A DNA stretch of 64,000 nt from Parapedobacter pyrenivorans (GCF_014636865.1 NZ_BMER01000001.1:1476718-1540717); one strand, 5' to 3'. Counted from the first letter of the stretch, positions 42,787 through 52,917 are shown. Notes: a model not told the origin generated them from the sequence alone. Translations and numbers: made by a program.

Positions 42787-45255
42787 TCATTCATCTCTTA
42801 AACTATCCACCGGGTTGGCTATCGCTGCGCGTATCGCCTGCCAGCTTACCGTGAGCAAGGCGATCATCACGGCTGCAAACCCGGCCGCGACGAACATCCA
42901 CCATTGAATTGCAATACGGTAGACAAAATCCTCCAGCCAGTTGTTCATGGTCCACCATGCGATGGGTGAGGCAACGACGGTAGCGATCAGCACCAGTTTG
43001 ACGAAATCTTTGGATAGCAATCCCACAATCCCTGAGATGGTAGCTCCCAACACTTTGCGGATACCAATTTCCTTGGTGCGTTGGAAGGCGGTCAGTGTAG
43101 CCAAGCCAAACAGACCGAGGCAGCTGATGAAAATCGTGACTCCGGTAGCCAGGTTAATCAGTTTACCAACCTGCCGTTCCTGATTGTACAGGGATTCAAG
43201 CGTTTCGTCGTAAAAGCGGTATTGATAAGCTTCGGCCGGATAAAATTGTGCCCACTTTTCGCCGATGGCTTTTGTAGTGGCCTGCCACTTTCTGGGGTCA
43301 TGGCTGTCTAGTTTGATGTTGAATGAAGAAAGCCCTGTGCGCTCCATATAGAGGATTGTTGGGGTGATAGCCGTGTAAAAATCTTGCGTGTTGAAATCCT
43401 TGACCACCCCGGCAATGGGATGCATGCTGTTGCCCCGTTGTCCGATGACTTGCCCTACAGCGTCCTCTGGGGTAGCAAACCCGAGTGCCTTGGCCGCAGC
43501 CTCGTTGATGAGGAATTCAGAAATGGTGTCTGACGCGTGGATATTCCTGCCCGCCAGCAGTTCCAGCTCGTAAAGCGCCAAATAAGCGGTATCAATGCTT
43601 TTTTTGAAACCAGTGATTTCAATCGGGTCTTTTTCGGCAGGCGTATAACCGAACGGACTTGACGAATAGCCCGAGGAGAGCGGCGCGGTACCCAGGGCCA
43701 CTTTTTCGACGCCGGGAAGCGCACGGATTTCGTTGAGCAGTGTAAACTGCTTGTCTTGGTAGCGTGTATCCGATAGGTATTTCCAGGGTACGTTCACCAA
43801 TATGGTAGCGTCTTTGTTGAAACCCATGTCGGCTTTGAGGGTGTAGCGTAGCTGGGTACCCACGATGATGGTACTGATAATGAACACCAAGGCGATGGTG
43901 AACTGGAATACAATTAGTACCTTTTGCAGGTTTAATCCGCTTTTGGGCGCCGAGATGGTAAAGAAACTCTTGAATACCTGTACGGTCCTGACCTTGGTAA
44001 TAAGCCATCCAGGATACAGACCTGCCAGCAGGGTAACCAAGACCACCACACCCAATAGGAAAGCAAGTAAGGTCATGAGGTTCCCATCCGGCGTAACACC
44101 TTGTGGGATGATGTCTGCCAGTAGCCAAAAGGCCATTCGGCCAAACCCGAAGGCCAACACTGCGGCCACCAAAGTAGTAAGGAGGGTCTCTGAGAGGAAC
44201 TGGCCGATGAGCTGCCAGCTACCCCCGCCAAGTGTTTTACGTACGCCGATTTCCTTACCCCGGTGCGGAAGTTGTGCTACACTCATGTTTACGTAGTTGA
44301 TGCAGGCAAGGATCAGTAAGAATGCGCCTATGCTGACGAGCCCATACATCACCGATCGGCTGGTTTTGGTTACGCCAAACTCGGCGACGTCGGTTGAAAA
44401 ATGGACATCCCGGATGGGGAGCAGTTCATAGGTGCGGCCACGTGTGGGCATATTGTTTGCTCCTTGACTTTCCTGCTCTTTCGCAAGGGCGGTCCAATGC
44501 CTGGCATCCAGCGCATTGATTTCGCGAAGCTTGGCATCCACGTCTACACCTTGGCCAAATTGCAGGTATAGCCGATCGGTACCGTTGGTGTTGGTCCATA
44601 CATAGGTTTCATAAGCGACCCGGGGCAGCACGACAAATTCCTGGCCGGTAAACTCGGATGGCGTGTCATAATCGGCTACAATACCTGTAACGGTGCGGGT
44701 CACCGTATCGCGGCCATAATATGTAATGGTTTTATGCAGGACGGCTTCCGGTTCGCTTGTTGGAAAGTAGAGGCTGGCCCGGCTTTCAGTGAGTACCACA
44801 CTTTCTGGAGCGTCCATGGCCGTGCGCTTATCACCTGCCAACCACCGGTAAGGGAGCATCTCGAAATACGATGATGTGGTGGCCACGATGCCGTCGGGTT
44901 CTTCCTTGACAAATAAGGGTTGATTTTCCCGTTTGATTTCGACGCGGTATGCCCACTGACGAAACGCGGGAACCACCTGCTCCACGCCGGTGATTTCGTC
45001 TTCGATTCCCTGGTAAAGTGGAGCCGATACGCCTCCCATCCGGGATTCCTTGCCATCCCTGCTAAATGCGCTGATGACTTTATAGATTCGTTCACTGTTA
45101 GGTAAATCCGCGTCATAGCTGAATTCGTGGTCTACGATGCGATAGATCACCCAACAGGCACTGATGCCGATAGCAAGGCCAAAGATGTTGAGCAAGGTAA
45201 ACATCCGGTTGCGCCACAGGTGGCGGAGGGTGGTTTTAAAATAGTTCTTGACCAT
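42787..45255 (-). CDS. FtsX/MacB-type ABC transporter permease (array member 4)
   Basis: 822 residues, the longest member. N-terminal helix: LLNIFGLAIGISACWVIYRIV. The first core motif is altered to DHEFSYDADLPNSERIYKV. First FtsX: INYVNMSVAQLPHRGKEIGVRKTLGGGSWQLIGQFLSETLL. Second FtsX: RTKEIGIRKVLGATISGIVGLLSKDFVKLVLIA. It ends NPVDSLRDE. No palindromic repeat follows the stop. Instead the repeat's usual left flank TTTCCATTCCCATTG (42772-42786) abuts the stop codon directly, like an empty site. It is 11 bp from member 5, so these two are clearly co-transcribed. Confidence 0.93.
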   Translation of the reverse strand: MVKNYFKTTLRHLWRNRMFTLLNIFGLAIGISACWVIYRIVDHEFSYDADLPNSERIYKVISAFSRDGKESRMGGVSAPLYQGIEDEITGVEQVVPAFRQWAYRVEIKRENQPLFVKEEPDGIVATTSSYFEMLPYRWLAGDKRTAMDAPESVVLTESRASLYFPTSEPEAVLHKTITYYGRDTVTRTVTGIVADYDTPSEFTGQEFVVLPRVAYETYVWTNTNGTDRLYLQFGQGVDVDAKLREINALDARHWTALAKEQESQGANNMPTRGRTYELLPIRDVHFSTDVAEFGVTKTSRSVMYGLVSIGAFLLILACINYVNMSVAQLPHRGKEIGVRKTLGGGSWQLIGQFLSETLLTTLVAAVLAFGFGRMAFWLLADIIPQGVTPDGNLMTLLAFLLGVVVLVTLLAGLYPGWLITKVRTVQVFKSFFTISAPKSGLNLQKVLIVFQFTIALVFIISTIIVGTQLRYTLKADMGFNKDATILVNVPWKYLSDTRYQDKQFTLLNEIRALPGVEKVALGTAPLSSGYSSSPFGYTPAEKDPIEITGFKKSIDTAYLALYELELLAGRNIHASDTISEFLINEAAAKALGFATPEDAVGQVIGQRGNSMHPIAGVVKDFNTQDFYTAITPTILYMERTGLSSFNIKLDSHDPRKWQATTKAIGEKWAQFYPAEAYQYRFYDETLESLYNQERQVGKLINLATGVTIFISCLGLFGLATLTAFQRTKEIGIRKVLGATISGIVGLLSKDFVKLVLIATVVASPIAWWTMNNWLEDFVYRIAIQWWMFVAAGFAAVMIALLTVSWQAIRAAIANPVDSLRDE

Positions 45256-45266
45256 AAGTTGAAAAA

Positions 45267-47675
45267 TTACTCATCCCGCAATGACTCCACAGGGTTGGCC
45301 CGATTAGCCTTTGCACACAATCCAACAATCAATCCGTAAGCCAGCACAAAGACCAATAGGCAGACCAGCAAATAAGCGCCTAGGCCTTGGCTTATCCTGT
45401 ACGCATACCCTTCCAACCAGTTGTTGGTCACCCAATACGTAATTGGCCAAGCAATCAGGTTGGCCAAAATGATGAGGCGGGTATAATCCTTCACAAACAG
45501 CAATGTCAGGTGCCTGAGCTCTGCTCCGAGCACTTTTCTCACCGCAATTTCTTTGCTGCGCTTAGTCAACGTAAAGCTTACGATGCCAAATATACCCAGC
45601 GCAATAATCAGGAAGTTCAGCGCTGTGGCCACATCGGCCGCTCGCTTCAACTGCAGCTCCGATTGGTACAGGGCGGCAAACTGATCGTCCATGAAGCTAA
45701 ACTCAAACGGTGCATCGGGTACCAGTTTTTCCCATTGCTGCTTAATAAGCGGGATAGTTTCAGCGATATTCGCACCGCGTAGTTTCAACGAAAGAAAGCG
45801 ATAGGAAAGCCAATCCTGCACGTGGAAGAAGGCAAGGGGTTTGATTTGCTCTTGCAAGCTGGAGTAGTTGTAGTCTTTCACCACGCCCGCTATGGTGACC
45901 TCACTGCCCGACGAAGCAGGCCGCAGTTTTTGATTGACGGCTGTCTCCGGGGTCAGTCCCAATGCTTTGACTGCGGATTCATTGAGTACCACTTGATTGG
46001 GGATGTGGCCACCGCTTTGTGCAAAGCAGCTCCCAGCGAGTACCGTCATTCCAAACGTCTGCGCATAGTCCTGATCCACCCCGATGGAGTGAATCATCGT
46101 TTGGGGGCTGTCGCCTGTGGCCAGCATGAATCCGAATGCATTCGGCGGTTGGCGCTTGGGCACCTCAAATGATAGCGAAGCGCTTTCCACGGCCGCCAGC
46201 TCGGTAAGTGCGTGCTTCACGTCCATCATTTTTTTCACGCCGGCAGCATCCCATTGTTTCGGGAATGCGGTAATCACCATCACCTGGTCTTTGCTGTAGC
46301 CAATGTCTTTCGAGAAGATGTAGTCTACCTGGCGCGATACGATCAGTGTACCGATAAATACCGCAATGCCCAGTGTAAACTGGACTGTCAGCATCGTCTT
46401 GCGAAGCGTTAAATTGCCTATAGCACTGTCGATCTTCCCCTTGACGGCAGCGGTTACCGGCGACGAACTCAGCCTAAACGCAGGATAAATACCTGCCAAA
46501 AGTCCAGTAACGAGCACCAGTGCGGAAAGACCGGCATAAGTTGTCCATCTGAAATCGAATACGGAGTCTAGTTGGGTATTTAGGATTTCGTTGAAAACGG
46601 GACGTAACAGTTGGTAAAGCGGGAGGGAGAGCAGTGCGGCCAGCGCGGTTAGCAACAACGCCTCGCTGAGAAACTGGATGATCAGTTGTTGCTTAGCACC
46701 ACCAAATACTTTGCGGAGTCCGATTTCCTTTAGGCGCTGTGATGACGTTACGATGCTGATATTGATGAAATTGATAACAGCCATTACCAAGATGAACAGC
46801 GCCGATAGCGATAGGATGGTAATCATCCGGCGAGCTGCACCGCCATTGTCATTGAGGTAGTAGTCTTTCACCGGAGCCAGCCCAACAGTGAGGTTTTGCT
46901 GGATGTTTTCGGGGGTATATTTGGCAAGTACCTCCTGGCAAGGCACTACGAGGTCAGCCGGTGTAACACCGGGCTGAAGTTGGATCATGCCTATTTCAAA
47001 CGGATTATCCCAACCGGACGCCGGATCTTCAAAACCGTAGTACATGTTGCCTTCCGTGGGCACGAATACGGAATAGTTGTCGCCAATCAGATAGGTAACC
47101 GAATTGAAAGGGATGTCGGCGATGACCGCCGAAACGTGATAATCTTGTTTTTCACCCTGTACAGTGCTGTGTACGCTAATGGTTTCGTTGATGGCGTCTA
47201 CTTTGCCGTACAGTTTCAGGGCCATACTTTCAGTAATGACGGCGGAATGGTTGTTCGGAAAGGGCCGGTCGGTATTACCATAACGGATAGGAAAGCCATA
47301 CATTCGGATGAAAGAAGTATCACCGATGGCAATATCCTCCACAAAATGTTTGTTGCCGGCAGAGACCACATTATTTACCGGATTGTACCGGTAATAATCA
47401 GCCACCAGCAAGGGATATTCTTCGCGCAGGGTTTTTGCGAGCGGCCCCAACGTGGTAATATCCAGCCCCAGCTCTCCGTTTTTCCAGTTGCTTTTGACGA
47501 TGTATTGGTTTTCGACGTCCCGGAGTGAGCGGTTGATGTTGTACTGGTTGAGCACATACACCCCCACAACCATGGTAAACGTAATGCCAATGGTCAGGCA
47601 GAAAACGTGAATGAAAGAAAATAACTTATGCTTGGTCAGGTAACGCCAACCCGTTTTAAAATAATTCTTAATCAT
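45267..47675 (-). CDS. FtsX/MacB-type ABC transporter permease (array member 5, atypical)
   Basis: 802 residues. The start is the Met of MIKNYFKTGWRYLTKHK; 23 in-frame upstream codons lie in the repeat-bearing gap. It departs most from the array consensus. The usual SYDxFH motif is absent (QYNINRSLRDVENQYIVKS), and the C-terminal part (ISQGLGAYLLVCLLVFVLAYGLIVGLCAKANRANPVESLRDE) lacks the shared TVSWQAIRAA segment. FtsX signatures remain: INFINISIVTSSQRLKEIGLRKVFGGAKQQL and TLTKRSKEIAVRKVLGAELRHL. The lack of a homogenised 3' end goes with the lack of a repeat next to its stop. It starts with the AACTACTAAA leader and precedes member 4 by 11 bp. Confidence 0.92.
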   Translation of the reverse strand: MIKNYFKTGWRYLTKHKLFSFIHVFCLTIGITFTMVVGVYVLNQYNINRSLRDVENQYIVKSNWKNGELGLDITTLGPLAKTLREEYPLLVADYYRYNPVNNVVSAGNKHFVEDIAIGDTSFIRMYGFPIRYGNTDRPFPNNHSAVITESMALKLYGKVDAINETISVHSTVQGEKQDYHVSAVIADIPFNSVTYLIGDNYSVFVPTEGNMYYGFEDPASGWDNPFEIGMIQLQPGVTPADLVVPCQEVLAKYTPENIQQNLTVGLAPVKDYYLNDNGGAARRMITILSLSALFILVMAVINFINISIVTSSQRLKEIGLRKVFGGAKQQLIIQFLSEALLLTALAALLSLPLYQLLRPVFNEILNTQLDSVFDFRWTTYAGLSALVLVTGLLAGIYPAFRLSSSPVTAAVKGKIDSAIGNLTLRKTMLTVQFTLGIAVFIGTLIVSRQVDYIFSKDIGYSKDQVMVITAFPKQWDAAGVKKMMDVKHALTELAAVESASLSFEVPKRQPPNAFGFMLATGDSPQTMIHSIGVDQDYAQTFGMTVLAGSCFAQSGGHIPNQVVLNESAVKALGLTPETAVNQKLRPASSGSEVTIAGVVKDYNYSSLQEQIKPLAFFHVQDWLSYRFLSLKLRGANIAETIPLIKQQWEKLVPDAPFEFSFMDDQFAALYQSELQLKRAADVATALNFLIIALGIFGIVSFTLTKRSKEIAVRKVLGAELRHLTLLFVKDYTRLIILANLIAWPITYWVTNNWLEGYAYRISQGLGAYLLVCLLVFVLAYGLIVGLCAKANRANPVESLRDE

Positions 47676-47690
47676 TTCTTTAGTAGTTCT
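47676..47690 (-). promoter_or_regulatory. Conserved leader motif before permease 5
   Basis: Leftward AACTACTAAA lies 3 bases before the ATG, as at members 2, 6 and 8. Confidence 0.45.
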
Positions 47691-47745
47691 TTTATCCTTG
47701 TTCCGTTTTATCGCTCTATCCCTGGTTCCACTTCCTATGACCATT

Positions 47746-47822
47746 TTTTAGCCGGTTGCGAAGGCGACCTAGGATTCAGTAGCGAAGCGCCCTGAATCCA
47801 GTTGGCGCGCAACAGGCTAAAA
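47746..47822 (+). repeat. 77-bp palindromic repeat, full copy
   Basis: The arms TTTTAGCCGGTTGCG and CGCAACAGGCTAAAA pair with one mismatch. The core is CCTAGGATTCAGTAGCGAAG followed by CGCCCTGAATCCAG, which can pair CTAGGAT with ATCCAG inside the stem. It ends 2 bp before the stop of member 6. Confidence 0.9.
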
Positions 47823-47824
47823 CA

Positions 47825-50221
47825 TCATTCATCCCTCAGGCTATCTGCAATATTTGCCCGCGTGGCTTTAAAAGTATGGATGCCTACAGTCAATGCCGCG
47901 ACGACCAGTACGCCCAATGCAGCCGTTACGAACTGCCACCCTGTCAACGGAATACGATAGGCAAAACCCTTGAGCCACTCGCTGGCAGCCCACCACCCCA
48001 ACGGAACCGCGATCAAAACCGCGATGGCAATAAGCCGCATGAAATCCTTACCCAAAAGCAATCCTAGGTCAGCAATTCCAGCCCCCAGTACCTTGCGGAT
48101 GCTGATTTCCTTGGTTCGTTGATTCACTAGGAAGGCAGTCAGGGCAAATAGACCCATTAGCGCAATGGCAATAGCGGCAATGCCAAAGAAATTCACTATG
48201 CGTTGCAGCCGGAGGTGATTGGCGAATAGCTGTTGGAAATTGTCATCAAGAAACGTATGCCGGATGGCGAAACCCGGTTCAATGATCTTCCATGCTTCTT
48301 CGATAGCGGTCACTGGTTTCCGGAGGTCACCGCCACTCAATTTGACGAGGATGGCACCGCCCGACTGGAACATACAGGCTTCATTGCCAATCGTGTATAC
48401 CGCAGGCTGGACGTGTTGTTCAAAGCCCAACACATTGAAATCACGCACCACGCCAATCACTTGGACCGGGATACTATCGCAATACGGGAAGGTAATATAA
48501 GCGTCACCTGTTTGCTGGAGCCCCAATCGTCTTGCGGCAGTTTCATTGACGATGGCCGTGCGTGTGTGCTGGTCAGCCTGGCCGTTGTTAAACAATCGCC
48601 CTTCAAGTAGATCGATACCCAACGTGTTGAAGTAATCGGCACTGACCTTGACAGATGTCAATCGATACGCTTCTCCACGGTGTTTGAATGCTACGGTGGA
48701 AGTGTCTACGAAAACATCACCCGGAACCGTCGTGGTTTTGGCCACGGATTGTACACCCGGAATCTGGAGTAGGGTATTCCGTATTGCGCCAAAGCCATCA
48801 TCCCGCGACTTTTGCATGTATGGCTGTATGCGCAACACCTGCTCCCCTGAAAATCCAGTGTCTTGGTTTTGCATGTAATGCAGTTGTTGGCTCACCACCA
48901 CGGTGCCAAAAATAAAGAAGGCGGCCACCACAAACTGGACTACGATCAGCGCGTTGCGCAATGCCATTCCTTTCGTGCCACGTGAATAATCGCCTTTCAG
49001 TACTTTGGACGTATTGTATCGAGAGAGGAATATCGCCGGATACATTCCGGATAACAGGGTAATCACCAGCAAACTCAATAAAAACTGCCATAGCAATGAA
49101 ATGGTACTTCCAGTTTGAAGGAAATCCAGCTTAACGCCGAATTCCCGGTTGAAGTAAGGAAGCATTACGCTGAGTAATAACATCGATAAACCCAGGGCAA
49201 TAAAACATTGAAACGCTGTTTCACCCATAAACTGCCAAAATAACCGCGCCCGACTGGAGCCGAGCACTTTTTTCACACCCACCTCCTTGGCTCTACGGAT
49301 GGAAGCCGCGATGGATAGGTTGCTGAAATTGATGGCACCGGCCAGTAACAATAGGGCTGCCAATACTAATAGTATGGATACGGTGGTAATATTACTGTCG
49401 CCGTGCTTGGGGAAGTTATGCAAGTCCGGCACCGCATCAACAAACAAACCAGCTTGGTGACCTTCGTCGCGGAACGCTTGATAGGTAAGACCTTCACTTT
49501 CTTTTACCCGGTGATTGTAGTAAAGCTCGTCAACCACCCGTTCGATGTCTGCAACGGGTAGGGTTTCTTTGGTTTTGATATAGGTTTGAAACGACTGATT
49601 AGCCCAATGGAAATTGGATTTTTCGTAAGGTGCCCGGTACACCAGGTCCACATCCATGTGCGACGGTCTGTCGGGTGTTTTCAGCACACCAGTTACTTCG
49701 CAATCAAAACCATTGAACACCCTGACCGTTTTTCCCATAGGATTTTCGTCGCCGAAAAGCTTAGTTGCCACTCGATCACTGATTACCATGGCGTTGGGTC
49801 GATTAAGCGCTGTAAAGGCATCTCCTTGTATGAAGGCATAGGGAAACACCCTAAAAAACAGCGAATCGGCAGAAAGGGTGTTGTCCTGATAAAATTGCTT
49901 ATCTGCTACGGAAAGTGGGACTTCGAAACTACCGCCCGCCATGATGCTGGTTGCCGATGTTACCTGCGAGGCATTATCGCGCAATAGCGCTGCCAAAGGC
50001 GCACGTGTGGTTTCGAAAATATCGTCCTCACCCCGCTCGGACACCTTGTACACCCTTTCCAGTTCCGGGTTCCACCGGTCGTAGCTCAGCTCATGGTTGA
50101 GGTAAAGCAGGATAACAAGGAAACTGGCCATACCTATGGCCAACCCTAATATGTTGATGGAACTGTACGCTTTGTTTTTCCAAAGGTTGCGAAGGGTGGC
50201 TTTGAAGTAGTTTTTAATCAT
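47825..50221 (-). CDS. FtsX/MacB-type ABC transporter permease (array member 6)
   Basis: 798 residues. N-terminal helix: INILGLAIGMASFLVILLYL. Core motif: NHELSYDRWNPELERVYKVSERG. First FtsX: INFSNLSIAASIRRAKEVGVKKVLGSSRARLFWQFMGETAF. Second FtsX: QRTKEISIRKVLGAGIADLGLLLGKDFMRLIAIAV. The extreme C terminus reads VGIHTFKATRANIADSLRDE rather than SWQAIRAAIANPVDSLRDE, so this copy escaped the 3'-end homogenisation despite having a full repeat 2 bp after the stop. The leader AACTACTAAA precedes the start. The 191-bp gap to member 7 also holds a repeat. Confidence 0.93.
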   Translation of the reverse strand: MIKNYFKATLRNLWKNKAYSSINILGLAIGMASFLVILLYLNHELSYDRWNPELERVYKVSERGEDDIFETTRAPLAALLRDNASQVTSATSIMAGGSFEVPLSVADKQFYQDNTLSADSLFFRVFPYAFIQGDAFTALNRPNAMVISDRVATKLFGDENPMGKTVRVFNGFDCEVTGVLKTPDRPSHMDVDLVYRAPYEKSNFHWANQSFQTYIKTKETLPVADIERVVDELYYNHRVKESEGLTYQAFRDEGHQAGLFVDAVPDLHNFPKHGDSNITTVSILLVLAALLLLAGAINFSNLSIAASIRRAKEVGVKKVLGSSRARLFWQFMGETAFQCFIALGLSMLLLSVMLPYFNREFGVKLDFLQTGSTISLLWQFLLSLLVITLLSGMYPAIFLSRYNTSKVLKGDYSRGTKGMALRNALIVVQFVVAAFFIFGTVVVSQQLHYMQNQDTGFSGEQVLRIQPYMQKSRDDGFGAIRNTLLQIPGVQSVAKTTTVPGDVFVDTSTVAFKHRGEAYRLTSVKVSADYFNTLGIDLLEGRLFNNGQADQHTRTAIVNETAARRLGLQQTGDAYITFPYCDSIPVQVIGVVRDFNVLGFEQHVQPAVYTIGNEACMFQSGGAILVKLSGGDLRKPVTAIEEAWKIIEPGFAIRHTFLDDNFQQLFANHLRLQRIVNFFGIAAIAIALMGLFALTAFLVNQRTKEISIRKVLGAGIADLGLLLGKDFMRLIAIAVLIAVPLGWWAASEWLKGFAYRIPLTGWQFVTAALGVLVVAALTVGIHTFKATRANIADSLRDE

Positions 50222-50240
50222 GTTATTTAGTAGTTAGCAC
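50222..50240 (-). promoter_or_regulatory. Conserved leader motif before permease 6
   Basis: Leftward GTGCTAACTACTAAA lies 4 bases before the ATG and shares the AACTACTAAA core with members 2, 5 and 8. Confidence 0.5.
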
Positions 50241-50329
50241 ATCGTACTTAGTGTTTAGCTAGGGTGGTCCCTGCGCGTATTCCTTTTTATTCCATATTGT
50301 CCCAAATTCCCTTTTCTACTCCTAATTGT

Positions 50330-50406
50330 TTTTAGCCTCTTGCGAGTCCGGCCTAGGATGTGGAAGCGAAGCGCCCCAGATCCAGTCGGAATGCAATAGG
50401 CTAAAA
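50330..50406 (+). repeat. 77-bp palindromic repeat, full copy
   Basis: Left arm TTTTAGCCTCTTGCG and right arm TGCAATAGGCTAAAA, with core GGCCTAGGATGTGGAAGCGA. It ends 6 bp before the stop of member 7. The arms are less perfect than at 47746. Confidence 0.85.
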
Positions 50407-50412
50407 ACATCA

Positions 50413-52824
50413 TCATTCGTTTCTCAAACTATCCACTGGGTTGGCCATCGCTGCCCGTATCGCCTGCCAGCTCACCGTGAGCACCGCGATCACCACAGCA
50501 GCAAAGCCTGCCGCTACAAACACCCACCACTGGATATCGATGCGGTAAGCGAAATCCTCGAGCCATTTGTTCATCGTCCACCAGGCGATGGGGGAGGCGA
50601 TGATAGCAGCCAGCAACACCAACTTCACAAAGTCCTTAGCGAGCATGGCCACGATAGCCGTCACCGTAGCTCCCAATACCTTACGGATGCCGATTTCTTG
50701 GGTACGTAGGCTCGTTGCATGAACGATAAGACCAAATACGCCGAGCGCGGCCAACAGCATGGTGAGAAGGCTGAAGATGCCAAATAATTCCCGTAGCTTT
50801 TCTTCGGCCTGGTATTGTTTCGCTAGCGTCTCCTTTACCAGTTGTATATCGAAAAATTTCTCGGGATAAAGACGTTTCCATGTCGCCGCTACCGACTGCA
50901 TCACACGACTTTCAGCTCCCGGGCGGCTGCGGATGAGCAGGGCGCCGTATGCAGGGTCGCGATAGCCCACGATGACAGTGGGTACAGTTTCTTTATGCAG
51001 CGATTCGCTATTAAAATCCGCTACGATACCCACAGGCATGACCTGTGCCTGTTCAAAATGCTCGTTCAATCCTACGACCTGGTTGAATAAATGCGCTGTG
51101 CTCGCCGTCATCAGGCACGGACGCATGGTTATCCCCTCGGCTTCAAAATCATTGGCCGTAATGGCATCTCCGGGCATCGCAGAATCGAGCAGGCGACCTT
51201 CTTTCAGTCGCAATCCCAGGGTCTTCGCCATGCCGGGCTCTGCATCGATGTACCAAACGTCGATCTGCTCATTTGGGTTGCGGGGGTCTTCCATGGTCCT
51301 TACCATGGTGCCAGCACCGTCTGTAGGTAGCCAGTTGCTAAAGCTCAGCGAAACGATATCCGGATTTTTTTCTAATTCAACGCGCAAAGCCGTGGATTTA
51401 CCATCCCACGATACATGGTTGATACTCAGCAAGCCTTCGGTGTTAAATCCCACATCCTTTGTTTTAAGGAAATCCACCTGTTGTTGTACCACCAGCATCG
51501 ATACCAATATCGCAACTGCAATCGCAAATTGGATCACTACCAGCCCTTGGCGTAGCCATCCCTTACGCGCGTGTTGGCCCTTCAGTACGTGATCGATGCT
51601 GCCCACCGCACTGAAGCCGGATACCAACCACGCGGGGTATAGCCCGCTGAACAAGCATACCAAAAGGAAGACCAGCACAGCAGCGGATAAGTAAGACCAT
51701 AACGCGGCAAAACTGAAGGCGAGGGGATGTCCGATAAATCTTTCCAGCGAGGGGAGAGCCAATTGATAACAGCCTATGGCTAAACAGGCTGCTATACCAA
51801 AGGTAAACAGCGATTCAAGTAATGACTGCGTCATGATGTACCGCCGGGAAGCACCTAAAATTTTATGAACGCCCGTATCCTTAATCCGGCTGCTCGCACG
51901 GGCGGTGCTTAAGTTGATGTAATTGATACAGGCAATCAACAACAGCAACACGGCGACAACAGAAAAGATGTAGCTATGCTGGATATTACCCTTGACGGGC
52001 TGGTAGGCCGAAAAGTCGGTTTTCAGGTAGATGTCTACCATTGGCTGCAGGGCGAATTGCATGGTTTTATCTTCACTGTAGCTATCACGGTACCAGTTGT
52101 TCATTTTTTGCTGAAACGCTATAGGGTCGGTGCCTTCACGCAATAGGATGTAATGCCGAGCAAACATCATGCTGCCGAGCCCCTCGTTGAGTGCCAATTC
52201 TTTCCGCTCTTTCAGTAATATCATGTCGGCACGCAGGTGCGAATTCGTTGGTAGGTCCTTCATCACACCGGCGATTACATATTCGTTGGCCTTTTCGTCA
52301 TAATTAGGCACATCGTAGATGCGTTGGCCAAGTGGATTCTTTTCATTAAAATATCGCTCACTAAATTGTTGGGATATGATGATTTTCTTGATGTCGCCGG
52401 CTGGCGTCAAATCTTCTTGGCTGATGAGCTCAATATCCAATAGCCGGTGGACGGAACTATCCGCATGAAGTATCACGGCATCCAATTGTAGTTGATCGGT
52501 CTTATTAATTTTTAAGTGAGCTGTAGCCGTATATAGTTCGCTATAATCCACCACTTCCGGGAAAGTCTGCTTTAGCGAAGGAGCAAGCCCGGCGTATACC
52601 GTACCACCCTTTCGGGTATAGTCTCCGCCGTCCTGCCGGATAGAGAGCAGCCTATACAAGTCTGCCGAGTGACTCCAATGTTTGTCATAAGATAGCTCAT
52701 CAAATACCACCGTGCCGATTACCAAACAAGAAGCTATCCCCAATGTCAGCCCTAAAATACTGATAGCGGAGTATAGCCTCCCTTTCAACAGCGTACGAAA
52801 AGCAATTTTTATGTTATGCATCAT
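50413..52824 (-). CDS. FtsX/MacB-type ABC transporter permease (array member 7, promoter-proximal)
   Basis: 803 residues starting MMHNIKIAFRTLLKG. N-terminal helix: ISILGLTLGIASCLVIGTVV. Core: DELSYDKHWSHSADLYRLLS. First FtsX: INYINLSTARASSRIKDTGVHKILGASRRYIMTQSLLESLF. Second FtsX: LRTQEIGIRKVLGATVTAIVAMLAKDFVKLVLLAAIIAS. It ends NPVDSLRNE. It is the first gene of a seven-permease block (52824 to 35361). Upstream are the sigma-54-like element (52850-52865) and the tandem palindrome (52918-52955). Its relation to the partial permease at the right end is close in the first FtsX signature (GVRKILGAQRSQ there). Confidence 0.93.
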   Translation of the reverse strand: MMHNIKIAFRTLLKGRLYSAISILGLTLGIASCLVIGTVVFDELSYDKHWSHSADLYRLLSIRQDGGDYTRKGGTVYAGLAPSLKQTFPEVVDYSELYTATAHLKINKTDQLQLDAVILHADSSVHRLLDIELISQEDLTPAGDIKKIIISQQFSERYFNEKNPLGQRIYDVPNYDEKANEYVIAGVMKDLPTNSHLRADMILLKERKELALNEGLGSMMFARHYILLREGTDPIAFQQKMNNWYRDSYSEDKTMQFALQPMVDIYLKTDFSAYQPVKGNIQHSYIFSVVAVLLLLIACINYINLSTARASSRIKDTGVHKILGASRRYIMTQSLLESLFTFGIAACLAIGCYQLALPSLERFIGHPLAFSFAALWSYLSAAVLVFLLVCLFSGLYPAWLVSGFSAVGSIDHVLKGQHARKGWLRQGLVVIQFAIAVAILVSMLVVQQQVDFLKTKDVGFNTEGLLSINHVSWDGKSTALRVELEKNPDIVSLSFSNWLPTDGAGTMVRTMEDPRNPNEQIDVWYIDAEPGMAKTLGLRLKEGRLLDSAMPGDAITANDFEAEGITMRPCLMTASTAHLFNQVVGLNEHFEQAQVMPVGIVADFNSESLHKETVPTVIVGYRDPAYGALLIRSRPGAESRVMQSVAATWKRLYPEKFFDIQLVKETLAKQYQAEEKLRELFGIFSLLTMLLAALGVFGLIVHATSLRTQEIGIRKVLGATVTAIVAMLAKDFVKLVLLAAIIASPIAWWTMNKWLEDFAYRIDIQWWVFVAAGFAAVVIAVLTVSWQAIRAAMANPVDSLRNE

Positions 52825-52849
52825 TTAGTGAACAATTATCGTTCAAGGC

Positions 52850-52865
52850 AACATTTTCTAGACCA
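52850..52865 (-). promoter_or_regulatory. Sigma-54-like -24/-12 element upstream of permease 7
   Basis: Minus-strand TGGTCTAGAAAATGTT keeps TGG-N9-TGT and lies exactly 61.5 bp from the centre of the palindrome at 52919-52934. It is less like the sigma-54 consensus than the other two. A TAGGTTTG (-7 type) box overlaps its start (52865-52872), so a housekeeping promoter could also act here. Confidence 0.5.
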
Positions 52866-52917
52866 AACCTATAATGTGTTGGTTGTCAGTATAATGATCG
52901 TGTGTGTTGCGATAGCA

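Noticed and set aside
46896-47528. 210-codon plus-strand frame inside permease 5
   Set aside because: It is antisense to a well-supported permease gene and has no recognisable motif.
52865-52872. TAGGTTTG as the sole promoter of permease 7
   Set aside because: It matches the -7 consensus, but it overlaps the TGG-N9-TGT element whose distance to the palindromes equals that of two other loci without such a box. Both may act, so it was not made a separate feature.
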